From positions 62,001 to 126,000 of the forward strand of contig NZ_JAFMZP010000008.1 of NCBI RefSeq assembly GCF_024436435.1: DNA of 64,000 nt. Direction: 5' to 3'. Below the pieces are notes generated by a model. The model was not told where the DNA came from. It searched no databases and was given only the letters and a program-made list of their open reading frames with translations. Below, in pieces: positions 17,306 to 28,000 of the stretch (its first letter is position 1; the number at the start of each line of letters is the position of its first letter). The position numbers were made by a program, and so were the translations under genes. This DNA is from Desertivirga xinjiangensis. Its GTDB lineage: Bacteria; Bacteroidota; Bacteroidia; Sphingobacteriales; Sphingobacteriaceae.

Positions 17306-19753
17306 ATGAATATTTTAAAGTTTGGCGGCACTTCTGTAGGATCAGTAGAAAGTATCCGTTCGCTGATGAAAATCCTTCAAAAAGAAAAAGATAAGCATGG
17401 AAATCCTGTGGTTGTTCTGTCGGCAATGGGCGGAGTAACCAACTTATTGGTGTCTATGGCCGACAAGGCGGCAGCAGGAGAAGACTTTTCTACTTATCTG
17501 GCAGAGCTCGAAAGTCGCCATTTTGAGGTTGTTAAGGCGTTGCTTGAAGTTCCGAGACAAAATCCCGTCTTTACAAAGCTTAAGATATTTTTTAATCAGA
17601 TCGAGGATCTTTTGCAAGGTGTATCAAGCCTAAAAGAACTTACACCCCGCACGCGTGATCTGATATTAAGTTATGGAGAGCGTTGTTCCACCTTTATGGC
17701 CAGCAGGATCGCTGATCAGTATCTGGGAGATGCAGTGTTTGCCGATGCGTCCGAGTTAATAAAAACCGATAGTAATTTCGGAAATGCCAAAGTTCACACT
17801 GAAGTTACAAATCTGCTGATCCGTGGATTCTATGAAGAGAATAAAGGGAGGCTGATCTTTGTAACCGGCTTTATTGGAAGTAACGAAGAGGGGCGGATCA
17901 CTACACTTGGCCGGGGAGGGAGTGATTACACAGCTGCCATATTTGGAGCTGCCTTAAATTGCGATGCTATAGAAATATGGACGGACGTTAACGGAATGAT
18001 GACAGCTGATCCAAGAATAGTAAAAAAAGCTTTCCCTTTAGCGGAGCTTTCGTATACTGAAGCAATGGAATTGTCTTATTTCGGAGCCAGGGTTATTTAT
18101 CCACCAACAATGATTCCTGCGTTTTTGAAGAAGATCCCAATCGTGATCAGGAATACTTTCGAGCCTGATTTTAGTGGTACTGTAATTAGTCATGAAGCGA
18201 AAAAGTCACCGCATAGTGTTAAAGGGATTTCGTCAATTAACGAGATCAGTGTTATCAATCTTACCGGAAGTGGTATGGTTGGTAAAGCCGGGTTCAGCGG
18301 CCGTTTATTTTCACTTTTAGCGAGAGAACAGATCAACGTTATCCTGATCACTCAGTCGTCTTCTGAACATAGCATAACCTTTGCGGTAAACCCAGCTGAT
18401 GCCCTGAAGGCAAAACAACTGATCGAAATTGAGTTCGAACTCGAACTTGAAGCAAAAAAAATTGAAATACCAGTGATAGAGGATAGTTTGTCGGTACTTG
18501 CCATAGTTGGCGAAAATATGAAAGAGACACCTGGAATATCAGGTACCCTGTTTCATTCATTGGGCCGGAACGGAGTTAATGTCCGTGCAATTGCGCAAGG
18601 CTCTTCAGAATATAATATCTCTGTGATCATATCCCGTTATGACTTGTCGAAGGCATTAAATGCGGTTCATGACGCTTTCTATACTGATCTCAAAAAAACG
18701 TTAAATATCTTCTGTTTAGGAACCGGTAATATTGGAAAAACGCTATTCCGTCAGCTTGAAGAGCACAGGGAATTTCTTAAACAGCAAAACGGTATTCTGA
18801 TAAATGTTATTGGGATAAGTAACAGCCGCAAGATGGTTTTTGAGGAGGGTGGTTTATCACTGCAAAACTGGGAGGAAACTCTAAATAACTCATCGGAAGA
18901 TGCCGATCTGGATGCCTTTATCTCCAGAATGAAAGAATTAAATCTTCCGAATGCCGTTTTTGTTGATAATACAGCCAGTCCGGCCCCAATTTCGAGATAT
19001 GCGGAAGTGTTGGATGCGACCATTTCTGTAGTTACTTGCAATAAGATAGGAAATTCTTCTTCCTATGCCCAATATAAAACTTTCAAAGATCTGGCGCATC
19101 AGCACGGTGTTGATTTTTACTATGAAACGAATGTTGGTGCAGGATTACCGATCATTCGTACTTTAAAAGATCTGATGCTGAGTGGCGACCGGGTAATCCG
19201 TATTGAAGCGATTCTGTCGGGTACCATCTCCTTTATTTTTAACAATTTTAAAGGGGATCTGACATTTCACGATGTTGTAAAGATGGCTCAGGAAAAAGGT
19301 TATACCGAACCGGATCCTCGCGACGATCTGCGTGGTACAGACTTCATGCGTAAGATGCTTATCCTTGCACGTGATGCCGGCTATCCTCTGGAACCTGACG
19401 ATGTAAGAATACAGAGCATGTTGCCTGAAGCTTGCCTGACTGCCAATTCGGTAGATGACTTTTATGCGCAATTAATTGAAAATAACGACTTCTTCGAAAA
19501 GTTGAAGCATGAGGCCGAAAGCAGCGGGAAGGTTTTACGTTATATCGGCAAACTTGAGCGGGGCGATGTATCAATCTCGCTCGAAATGGTTGATGATAGT
19601 CATCCGTTCTACATGCTTTCAGGGAGCGACAACATAATCTCGTTCACTACAGACCGCTATAAAGAGCGCCCCTTAGTAGTGAAGGGGCCTGGGGCAGGCG
19701 CAGAGGTGACTGCTGCGGGTGTATTTGCTGATATTGTAAATGTAGGGGCATAG
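17306..19753 (+). CDS. thrA: Bifunctional aspartate kinase / homoserine dehydrogenase
   Basis: An 815-residue fusion. The aspartokinase domain (about 1-290) begins with KFGGTSVGS and contains the GRGGSDYTAA substrate motif near 202. Two ACT-type regulatory repeats cover about 310-455. The homoserine dehydrogenase domain (about 465-810) has the nucleotide motif LGTGNIGKTL and the catalytic region ILSGTISFIFNNF and ARDAGYPLE. It performs the first and third steps from aspartate to threonine and would be feedback-inhibited through the ACT repeats. It is the first gene after the attenuator. Confidence 0.96.
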   Translation: MNILKFGGTSVGSVESIRSLMKILQKEKDKHGNPVVVLSAMGGVTNLLVSMADKAAAGEDFSTYLAELESRHFEVVKALLEVPRQNPVFTKLKIFFNQIEDLLQGVSSLKELTPRTRDLILSYGERCSTFMASRIADQYLGDAVFADASELIKTDSNFGNAKVHTEVTNLLIRGFYEENKGRLIFVTGFIGSNEEGRITTLGRGGSDYTAAIFGAALNCDAIEIWTDVNGMMTADPRIVKKAFPLAELSYTEAMELSYFGARVIYPPTMIPAFLKKIPIVIRNTFEPDFSGTVISHEAKKSPHSVKGISSINEISVINLTGSGMVGKAGFSGRLFSLLAREQINVILITQSSSEHSITFAVNPADALKAKQLIEIEFELELEAKKIEIPVIEDSLSVLAIVGENMKETPGISGTLFHSLGRNGVNVRAIAQGSSEYNISVIISRYDLSKALNAVHDAFYTDLKKTLNIFCLGTGNIGKTLFRQLEEHREFLKQQNGILINVIGISNSRKMVFEEGGLSLQNWEETLNNSSEDADLDAFISRMKELNLPNAVFVDNTASPAPISRYAEVLDATISVVTCNKIGNSSSYAQYKTFKDLAHQHGVDFYYETNVGAGLPIIRTLKDLMLSGDRVIRIEAILSGTISFIFNNFKGDLTFHDVVKMAQEKGYTEPDPRDDLRGTDFMRKMLILARDAGYPLEPDDVRIQSMLPEACLTANSVDDFYAQLIENNDFFEKLKHEAESSGKVLRYIGKLERGDVSISLEMVDDSHPFYMLSGSDNIISFTTDRYKERPLVVKGPGAGAEVTAAGVFADIVNVGA

Positions 19754-19781
19754 AGGCCTGTTCGGATTTCCGAAATAAGAT

Positions 19782-20717
19782 ATGAGAGAATCAATAAGAG
19801 TTTTCGCTCCTGCAACCGTAGCCAATGTGGTTTGTGGTTTCGATGTATTGGGCTTAGCCGTTGACGCTCCGGGTGATGAAGTGATCATGCGCCGGAAGGC
19901 GGAACCAGGAGTGGTAATAACCAGGATTACCGGAGATGATGGCCGGTTACCGTTGGATGCATCCAGAAACACAGCCAGTGCCTGCGTTCAAATGTATTTG
20001 CAGGAAATTGGTCGCACTGATATAGGAGTAGAAATAGAGTTGCACAAGAAAATGCCAATTGGAAGTGGCTTGGGCTCCAGCTCGGCAAGTACCGTTGCGG
20101 GACTTTTTGCTATCAATTCATTATTAGATAATCCTCTTAAACAGGCAGATCTGCTGCCTTTCGCAATGAGAGGTGAGGAGTTAGCCTGTGGATTCGGGCA
20201 TGCGGATAATGTGGCACCTGCTTTACTTGGAGGATTTATACTGGTACGTAGCTACAATCCGCTGGATGTAATTAAGCTTCCGTATCCGGAAGAACTTCAT
20301 ACAGCTATTGTATTTCCGGAAGTGGACGTTCCTACCCGTGATGCACGACAAATGATAAGGAGTAAAGTTTTGCTTAAGGATGCGGTAACCCAATGGGGAA
20401 ATGTCGCTGGCCTTGTAAGCGGATTATTTATGAAAGACATGGATCTGATAGGGAGGAGCATGATAGATGTCCTTGTTGAGCCGGTGAGATCCATATTAAT
20501 TCCGGACTTTTATAAGATGCGTGAGATCGCCATGAACTTAGGAGCATTAAGTTTTGGTATTTCCGGATCTGGCCCATCGGTATTTTCTTTTACACGTGAC
20601 AGGGAAACTGCGGAAAGGATAACAGCTGCTGTCCAGAAACATCTTTCGACTCTGGATATTGGCAGTCTGGGCTATGTTTCAAAGGTTAATGCAAACGGCC
20701 CTGTCATACTTGATTAA
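19782..20717 (+). CDS. thrB: Homoserine kinase
   Basis: A 311-residue GHMP kinase. The ATP-binding motif PIGSGLGSSSAS is near residues 90-101, and the C-terminal GISGSGPSVFSF motif is near 263. It phosphorylates homoserine to O-phosphohomoserine. It lies 28 bases after thrA and 41 bases before thrC on the same strand, so it is part of the attenuated operon. Confidence 0.95.
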   Translation: MRESIRVFAPATVANVVCGFDVLGLAVDAPGDEVIMRRKAEPGVVITRITGDDGRLPLDASRNTASACVQMYLQEIGRTDIGVEIELHKKMPIGSGLGSSSASTVAGLFAINSLLDNPLKQADLLPFAMRGEELACGFGHADNVAPALLGGFILVRSYNPLDVIKLPYPEELHTAIVFPEVDVPTRDARQMIRSKVLLKDAVTQWGNVAGLVSGLFMKDMDLIGRSMIDVLVEPVRSILIPDFYKMREIAMNLGALSFGISGSGPSVFSFTRDRETAERITAAVQKHLSTLDIGSLGYVSKVNANGPVILD

Positions 20718-20758
20718 ATTAAAATCGTAATTCGTAAATCTCCAAAACGCAAATTCAA

Positions 20759-22066
20759 GTGAAATTATATAGTACAAATAACCCAGCTTTATCGGTAGAT
20801 TTTAAAGAAGCAGTATTTAATAGCTTGCCCCAGGATAAGGGTTTATATATGCCGCATGAGATTCCGGCTCTGGAACAGGATTTCATAGATAATATTGATA
20901 GCTATTCGCTGCCGGAAATTGCATTTAAGGTAGCCAAAAACATCCTTCAGAATGCGATGCCCGACGAAGATCTGAAATCAATCATAGATGACGCCATAGA
21001 TTTCCCCGCCCCTGTAGTAAAGTTAAATGACAATACATATGTATTGGAGTTGTTTCATGGCCCGTCTTTAGCATTTAAAGATTTCGGTGCGCGCTTCATG
21101 AGCCGGATCATGAGTCACTTCCTTGAGGAGGGGGAGAAAACTCTGAATGTATTGGTGGCTACATCTGGTGATACAGGTGGTGCAGTAGCCCTGGGCTTTT
21201 TAGGTGTACCCAATACACAGGTCACTATTTTATACCCTAAAGGGAAGGTTAGCCCCATCCAGGAGTTGCAATTGACCACCAATGGTCAAAATATTAGGGC
21301 TATTGAAATTGACGGAACATTTGACGATTGCCAGGCTTTAGTGAAACAGGCTTTTGTAGATGCGGAATTGAATGAACGATTCCGCCTGACCTCCGCAAAC
21401 TCTATTAATATATCCAGGTTAATTCCTCAGACGTTCTACTATTTCAATGCTTATGCACAGTTAAAGAAAGAAGGCAAAAGCGATGTGATCTTTTCCGTTC
21501 CAAGTGGAAACTTCGGAAATATAGGCGCAGGGTTGCTGGCATGGAAAATGGGTTTGCCTGTTAAGCAATTCATAGCAGCTACCAATGTGAATGATACGGT
21601 TCCTGCCTTTTTCAAATCAGGCCTGTACGAACCAAAGCCTTCTATAGCCACTCTTTCAAATGCCATGGATGTTGGAAATCCAAGCAACTGGGTGCGGATT
21701 ATGACTTTATTCAAAAATGAATTAGATGAAGTTAAAAGGGTGGTTAGCGCGGAAAGTTTTACAGATGAACAAACACGTGTAGCTGTTCAGGAGGTTTTTG
21801 AAAAGTTTGACTACGTGGTTTGCCCTCATACAGCTATAGCCTGGTTGGCTGTTGAAGACTATCGGAAGGTTTCAGGAGACTATAGCAGTGCCGGAGTATT
21901 CCTGTCTACCGCTCATCCCTGCAAGTTTCCTGATGTATATGAGGGTGCAATTGCATTAAAGGTAGAAATCCCTGAGCAAGTGCGTTCCCTTGAGGGGAAA
22001 CCCAAACAGGCCGTCGAAATGGGAGCTGACTTTGACGTATTTAAATCTTATTTATTATCAAATTAG
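20759..22066 (+). CDS. thrC: Threonine synthase
   Basis: A 435-residue PLP enzyme starting at GTG (first residues MKLYSTNN, typical of the family). The Schiff-base lysine is in LAFKDFGARF near residue 106. The phosphate-binding loop is TSGDTGGAVALGF near 130, and SVPSGNFGN lies near 245. It converts O-phosphohomoserine to threonine. The upstream 41-base gap has no evident terminator. A HAD hydrolase gene follows after 5 bases. Confidence 0.95.
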   Translation: MKLYSTNNPALSVDFKEAVFNSLPQDKGLYMPHEIPALEQDFIDNIDSYSLPEIAFKVAKNILQNAMPDEDLKSIIDDAIDFPAPVVKLNDNTYVLELFHGPSLAFKDFGARFMSRIMSHFLEEGEKTLNVLVATSGDTGGAVALGFLGVPNTQVTILYPKGKVSPIQELQLTTNGQNIRAIEIDGTFDDCQALVKQAFVDAELNERFRLTSANSINISRLIPQTFYYFNAYAQLKKEGKSDVIFSVPSGNFGNIGAGLLAWKMGLPVKQFIAATNVNDTVPAFFKSGLYEPKPSIATLSNAMDVGNPSNWVRIMTLFKNELDEVKRVVSAESFTDEQTRVAVQEVFEKFDYVVCPHTAIAWLAVEDYRKVSGDYSSAGVFLSTAHPCKFPDVYEGAIALKVEIPEQVRSLEGKPKQAVEMGADFDVFKSYLLSN

Positions 22067-22071
22067 CGAAT

Positions 22072-22677
22072 ATGATTAATACCATAATTTTTGACTTGGG
22101 GGCGGTATTGATCAACTGGCACCCGCATCATTTATATAAAAAGATATTTTCTGATGAGTCGGAAATGCATCATTTTATTGAGAATGTATGTACCGGCGAT
22201 TGGAATGAAGAACAGGATGGGGGAAGGACCCTGGCTGAAGGTACAGAAGTGCTAGTTAAGCAATTTCCGGAACATGAAGACAATATCAGGGCTTACTACG
22301 GACGTTGGGAAGAAATGCTCGACGGGCCAATACAAGGAACAGTCGATCTTTTCAAGGCTTTAAAAGATAGCGGTAGTTATAAAATATATGCCTTAACCAA
22401 TTGGTCGGCTGAAACATACCCAATAGCGCAGGGGAAGTTTGATTTTTTAAATTGGTTTGATGGCGTGGTCGTGTCGGGGACAGAAAAGCTTCGTAAGCCT
22501 TTTCCTGAGTTTTACCAGATACTTTTAGACCGGTATAAAGTAAAGCCCGAAAACGCACTTTTTATCGATGATAACTTAAGGAATGTCGAGGCTGCAAGGA
22601 TGCTTGGAATTGAGAGTATTCATTTCACCAATCCGCAGGACTTAGAGGCGGAATTAGTGAAAAGAGGTTTGTTGTAA
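22072..22677 (+). CDS. HAD superfamily hydrolase (HAD-IA, subfamily variant 3)
   Basis: A 201-residue protein with HAD motif I at the N-terminus (IIFDLGAVLINW, where the second Asp of the usual DxD is replaced). Motif II is LTNWSAET near 108, the motif III lysine is in KLRKPFPEFY near 140, and motif IV is FIDDNLRNVEAA near 164. Relatives include phosphatases of small sugars and nucleotides and haloacid dehalogenase-like enzymes. Its close position behind thrC suggests co-transcription but not necessarily a role in threonine synthesis. Confidence 0.85.
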   Translation: MINTIIFDLGAVLINWHPHHLYKKIFSDESEMHHFIENVCTGDWNEEQDGGRTLAEGTEVLVKQFPEHEDNIRAYYGRWEEMLDGPIQGTVDLFKALKDSGSYKIYALTNWSAETYPIAQGKFDFLNWFDGVVVSGTEKLRKPFPEFYQILLDRYKVKPENALFIDDNLRNVEAARMLGIESIHFTNPQDLEAELVKRGLL

Positions 22678-22759
22678 TTTTTTTTGCTTGACAGCCATTA
22701 GGTTAGCAATCTGTTTAACATGATATGCTAAAACCTGCTGCTTTGAATGCAAAAAAATT

Positions 22760-22767
22760 TAAATTTG
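22760..22767 (+). promoter_or_regulatory. -7 promoter element of tRNA-Thr
   Basis: TAAATTTG matches TAnnTTTG exactly and is 12 bases before the mature tRNA 5' end. Confidence 0.6.
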
Positions 22768-22778
22768 CATCATCAAAA

Positions 22779-22851
<73 letters not shown>

Positions 22852-22856
22852 CTTAA

Positions 22857-22888
22857 AAAGAGAGTGTTGAAAAACACTCTCTTTTTTT
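22857..22888 (+). terminator. Rho-independent terminator after tRNA-Thr
   Basis: Perfect 12-bp stem AAAGAGAGTGTT / AACACTCTCTTT closed by a GAAA tetraloop and followed by a run of T. Confidence 0.9.
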
Positions 22889-23117
22889 GTGAAAGTCTTT
22901 TTAGGCACACGCGGGCATGCATGCGCCAGCATACGGCCTGAACCCTCCAAGTCAAAAACTTATTAAAGTTTCTCAAAAAATATTAATTTAGATCTTTATA
23001 GTAGATACTTTTCGATTATGATAGACATCGGGCAGTTCAAATGAAAAGAGTTTTCGTCAAACTGTCGGTTCCCGCTAGGTTTTTTAAGTACTTAACATAC
23101 TGTTAACGCTCGATTTT

Positions 23118-23125
23118 TACATTTG
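23118..23125 (+). promoter_or_regulatory. -7 promoter element of the ECF sigma gene
   Basis: TACATTTG, a perfect TAnnTTTG. Transcription from it would begin near 23131, after the upstream GTG at 23130. This supports the ATG at 23166 as the real start of the sigma factor. Confidence 0.6.
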
Positions 23126-23165
23126 CAGCGTGCTCGAACAAGATGCAGGGATAATTTATAAAAAG

Positions 23166-23732
23166 ATGGAAATATGTAGTCAGGTACGTCAGAATCTTAG
23201 AAGCGGAGACCGTTCCGCTTTCAAGCTTGTATTTGATACATACAGCCCGGGTATTTTTGAGCTTTCCTATAAGATTCTTAAGAGCAGGGAGCTGGCGGAA
23301 GAGATCGTGCAGGATACTTTTATAAAACTTTGGTTGTCGCGCGAGAACATCGACATATCCCGAAACTTATGGTCCTTAATATACGTTATCGCGAAACGCT
23401 TATGTTTCAATAAGCTTCGATCCGCCAAGTACGACATCCTGCTGCAGCAAGAGCTGGTACATCATATGTCACTTGCTGTTGAGGATAGCACAACTCAGGT
23501 CAATGAGCTGGAACAGCTTTTGAAACATTCAGTAGGTCTTCTTCCCGCCAGGCAGCGTGAGGTCTGGCAACTGAGCAGGGAAGAGGGGCTATCACATAAA
23601 GAAATTGCAGACCACTTAGGTATATCTCCCAATACCGTTAAGAATAGCCTCGTACAAACTCTAAAGTACCTCCGTCAGCACTTTAAAAAAGCCGACTACC
23701 TTTATTTTTTTATTTTTTTATATTTCTTATAG
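23166..23732 (+). CDS. ECF-type RNA polymerase sigma factor
   Basis: A 188-residue ECF sigma factor from the ATG at 23166; a GTG 36 bases upstream is possible but lies at the predicted transcription start. The sigma-2 region (about 15-85) includes ELSYKILKSRELAEEIVQDT and the sigma-4 helix-turn-helix covers about 125-175 (SHKEIADHLGISPNTVKNSL). Members of this Bacteroidota group are held by FecR-type anti-sigma factors and switch on adjacent SusC/SusD transport genes. The very hydrophobic last ten residues (YLYFFIFLYFL) are odd for a cytoplasmic sigma factor. Confidence 0.92.
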   Translation: MEICSQVRQNLRSGDRSAFKLVFDTYSPGIFELSYKILKSRELAEEIVQDTFIKLWLSRENIDISRNLWSLIYVIAKRLCFNKLRSAKYDILLQQELVHHMSLAVEDSTTQVNELEQLLKHSVGLLPARQREVWQLSREEGLSHKEIADHLGISPNTVKNSLVQTLKYLRQHFKKADYLYFFIFLYFL

Positions 23733-23786
23733 TCCTATCGGGAACTTCGTGTGTACATCAGGTAATAAAAAACAATTTATTACTTA

Positions 23787-24944
23787 GTGGATAAAGACCG
23801 ATTTAAACAACTAGCAAAAAGATATTTTGAGGACAATCTTTCGGAGGAAGAACTTAAAGAATTTCTTAACCTGCTGGAAAGTCAGGAGGACGCCTTTTAC
23901 GAAGCTGTGGACGAAAAGATTACCCTCGGTCACGTTACAGACTTTGAAAAAGAAACAGCGTTCGAAAAGCTGGCACAGGACGAAAGGTTCGCTGGAACCA
24001 AAGTTCGCCGCCTGATACCTTATGCCTTCACTGCTGTTGCATGCTCCATCTTAATCACGCTTGGATTCGTGCTTTACTTTAATCAGGAGGTTTTACAGGG
24101 GCCGAATCAGAAGAAAACTACCGCCCGGCAAAGGAAGACTGTATCGAAACAGGAAGAGCAATATGCCGTCATACGTTTAGCCAACGGCACGCAGTTGGCT
24201 TTGGCTGATATTTCTGAAACCGGGCTCAATTATGATGGTGTAAGGCTTTCTAAGATCTCCGGTAATTTGTATAAGATCACCTTAGACCCGAAAAGCCAGG
24301 ACTTCAAACTTCCCTATCACGAGTTTACCACCGGAAAGGGAATTAGCTATTCCTTACTATTGCCCGATGGATCTAAAGTGGATTTAAACTCTGGAACTAT
24401 TCTGAGGTTAGATCCCAGCTTCAATGTATCAAACCGTGATTGTGAGCTAACGGGAGAGGCTTATTTTGATGTGAAGCGAAATGAATCCATGGCCTTCCGG
24501 GTGAAAACGCGTGACTATGATGTTAAGGTGCTTGGAACCCAGTTCAACATAAAAAGCTATCCTCATAACAATTATTCGCAGACAGCTCTGGTAAAAGGAA
24601 ATGTTCATGTGACCAGGGAACAAAGACAAATCAACCTCTTACCGGGCGATCAGGTGCGCGCAGAAGCCGGCGTCCTGCAAAATAAAAGCAAAGCTAACTT
24701 CAGAGAGGTACTTGCATGGAAGGAAGGTTACTTTCGTTTTACGGATGCTAATATCAAGGATATTATGGGCGATATAGTGACTTGGTATGCTATCAGCGAT
24801 ATCGAATACCAGTATAATTCAAATGAGTCTTTTACAGGCTCCATTGTACGCACAAGAAGCCTGGAGGAAGTTCTGGCAAGCATAGAGAAAATTTCTAACC
24901 TGCGATTTGAAATTAAAGAAGGGAGGGTGATAGTGAGGAAGTAA
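23787..24944 (+). CDS. FecR family anti-sigma factor
   Basis: A 385-residue single-pass membrane regulator. The N-terminal cytoplasmic part (about 1-70) should bind the sigma factor. One transmembrane helix is near 72-92 (FTAVACSILITLGFVLYF). The periplasmic FecR domain is at about 175-275 (LPDGSKVDLNSGT) and a C-terminal DUF4974 domain at about 310-385. It starts at GTG. It should pass a signal from the STN domain of the SusC-like receptor encoded next to the sigma factor encoded before it. Confidence 0.92.
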   Translation: MDKDRFKQLAKRYFEDNLSEEELKEFLNLLESQEDAFYEAVDEKITLGHVTDFEKETAFEKLAQDERFAGTKVRRLIPYAFTAVACSILITLGFVLYFNQEVLQGPNQKKTTARQRKTVSKQEEQYAVIRLANGTQLALADISETGLNYDGVRLSKISGNLYKITLDPKSQDFKLPYHEFTTGKGISYSLLLPDGSKVDLNSGTILRLDPSFNVSNRDCELTGEAYFDVKRNESMAFRVKTRDYDVKVLGTQFNIKSYPHNNYSQTALVKGNVHVTREQRQINLLPGDQVRAEAGVLQNKSKANFREVLAWKEGYFRFTDANIKDIMGDIVTWYAISDIEYQYNSNESFTGSIVRTRSLEEVLASIEKISNLRFEIKEGRVIVRK

Positions 24945-24958
24945 AACTTAAAAAAAGC

Positions 24959-24986
24959 AATCGGAAGCGTTGCCGCGCTCCCGATT
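24959..24986 (+). terminator. Hairpin between fecR-like gene and susC-like gene
   Basis: Interrupted stem AATCGG..AGCG (24959-24969) with CGCT..CCGATT (24976-24986), followed by only a short T stretch. It could reduce read-through from the regulator genes into the transporter genes or mark an RNA processing point. The evidence is structural only. Confidence 0.4.
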
Positions 24987-25039
24987 TGTCGTACGGATAT
25001 AAAACCTAATAACAGTATTAATTACCCTATACTAATCAA

Positions 25040-28000
25040 ATGTATCGATTTTTTATCATACCCCCTTGTTTCATATCGGCGGGGGTAAAAAAACTATTGC
25101 TAATTATGAAGTTGGTTTCTTTGTTGTTGCTCGGAACCATGCTCCACGCCAGTGCAGCTACCTTCGGACAAAAGATCTCAATACACGCCAAACAAGCAAA
25201 CATACAAGACATATTGGTAGATATTCAAAAACAAACCAACTATGATTTCCTGTATAACAATGCGCATTTAAAGGGCTTGGGAAAGGTCAGTGTCTTTTTG
25301 CACAAAAAGGAAGTTACCGAAGTGCTGAACACTGTGCTTACGCCGCACGGCCTGGTATACGTTTTGGAGAACAATATGGTGCTGATCAAGTCCAGTGCAG
25401 AGATGAGGAACGCTGCGGAAGCAGTACAAAGCGTTGTGGAAGGCTACGTGAAAGACGAGTTGGGCAATGTCATTGCGGGTGCGTCGGTAAGGTTGGCCAA
25501 TAGTAATCTGGGTACAGCAACAGACGCCAGAGGATACTTTAAGCTACTGAGTCCAGCAGTTAAAAATACGATAACGGTCACTGCCGTAGGTTTTGAGCCG
25601 TTTACCATTGAGGTCGCGGAAGGACAAGTGCTACAAATTGCACTGAAAGAGCAGATCAGCGATCTGAATGAAGTTGTAGTAGTTGGTTACGGCGTACAGA
25701 AGCGGGCAAACCTGACAGGCGCAGTTGCCCAGATAAATGCGGCAGACATCGCCTTGCGTCCTGATGCGAATATTTCGACAACCTTACAAGGCCTGATGCC
25801 CGGTTTGAATATTCAGATGAACAATGGTGATCCGTCAGCGACGCCAGACATTAATGTACGGGGTTTTAACTCCATCAACGGCGGTAGCCCTTTGGTGTTG
25901 ATTGACGGTATCGAGGGAAATATTACCCGGGTTAACCCCAATGATATCGAAACCGTGACCGTATTGAAGGATGCTGCCTCTGCTGCCATCTATGGTGCCC
26001 GCGGCGCTTTTGGCGTCATCCTGATCACTACAAAGTCGGGTAAAGCGGGAACAACAATAGTTTCTTACAGTAACAACTTCGGATGGACAACGCCTACTGC
26101 CCGAACAGATTATATTTCAGATCCATACATATATGGCAAAACGGTGGATGCTGCCCTTTACGGGTATAACGGGTCTTCGTATACCAGGTATAATGAAATG
26201 GACTGGGAAACCATTAAGATGGTGGCCAATGGTGAGATAGAGCCTTTTCATGAATTGCAATCAGATGGTTCTTATAAGTTCTTTCACAAGACCAACTGGT
26301 GGGATACCATATTTCGTAAGTATCAGGCATCTAATTTTCACAATGTGTCAATTTCCGGGGGTAGCGATAAGCTAAGAGGTTATTTGTCTGGCAGAATCTT
26401 CGAACGCCAGAGCATCAATAATATCAATAAAGATGCTGACATGGATCGCCAGAACCTCAAGGCAAACCTCGTATTTACACCCAAGCCCTGGCTTGAGATT
26501 TCTAATAACATCCAGTTCATCAATGAAGAGGATAAAGACTACGGTGGTTATACTAATGGATTTGGAGGCTTATGGAGTACTACAACATGGTATAACCTGA
26601 TGGCTTTTTACCCGAATATGGTCAATGGCGTTCCTGCAGATATCGGTACAGGAACCGGTGGTCAGGGCGGGAATGCCGGTCTTTATTCCGGAAAAACATG
26701 GCGCCTGTTCAATAATGAAGAGTTTACCAATACTTTCCGTGTGAACGCTAAGCCAGTTAAAGGCCTTCAGATAAACTTCGATTATAGCAACCGAATTGAA
26801 AATACAAGCAGAAGCTTTCGTCTAAATCCCTTCAACTATCTGGCGGGTAATAAGCTGGACCTCCGTACAGTAGGGTTAAACCGTCTGAGTGAATACCGCT
26901 GGAAGGACAAGTACAATGTGTTGAATCTGTTTGCAACCTATAGCAAGACAATTGCTTCTGACCATCATGTGAAATTACTTGCCGGTCTTAACCGTGAAAG
27001 CTTTGATCGCGACCGTGTGGCAGCAGAGGCCGACAACCTACTGATCGAAGATCTGTCTAATCTTTCTCTGGCTACTGCCATGAACAGCATTGCAGGCTCC
27101 GCAACGAATTGGGCAGTACAAGGCTACTTCGGCCGCCTAAACTACGACTTCAGAAATAAATACCTTCTTGAAGTTAACGCCCGGTATGATGGCTCTTCAC
27201 GTTTTCCTGCCGACAGCCGTTGGGGACTATTTCCTTCTGTTTCGTTAGGCTGGCAGATAGATCGTGAAGATTTCTGGGATCCTATCAGCTCCGTCCTGCC
27301 CTCTGTCAAGCTTAGAGGTTCTTATGGAAAGCTAGGTAACCAAACGGTGGATGTAAATACTTTCAAAGAATTGATGACAGTGGGAATATCGCCATGGTTA
27401 AACGGAGGCAACCGCCTTACCTATGCCTCAATGCCGTCACCGCTACCTAACGTGGTCACCTGGGAAACCACCAAGAGTATCAACCTGGGACTTGATCTCG
27501 GCTTACTCCAGAACAGGATTTTTGTCAACTTTGATTGGTACCGCAAAAACGTAGAAGGTATGTACCTTCCGGGAGAGCCTTTACCGGCCGTATTCGGTGC
27601 TAACGAACCGAAAGAAAATTATGCGGCATTAAGAAATGAGGGCTATGAGCTGAATGTAACCTACCAGGATAAATTCAAGGTTGGGGGATCACCACTGACT
27701 TTCAGCGTATCAGCAAACGTTTCCAACTTCAAGGGTATCATTACCCGTTATAATAATCCTAACGGCTTGTTAAGCTCTTATTATGAAGGGAAGCGACTGG
27801 GCGAAATATGGGGTTTCCGTACCGATGGCCAGTTCCAGTCGGACGAAGAGGCCATGGCTTATCAGAACTCCTTCGCTAACCCATCGAACAATCTCTCCTT
27901 TGTCTACAATGACATCCTGAATGTCATGCAGAACAGTGAATGGAACCACCTGCGTGCCGGAGACGTGAAATACCTTGATGTGAATGGCGATGGGAAGATC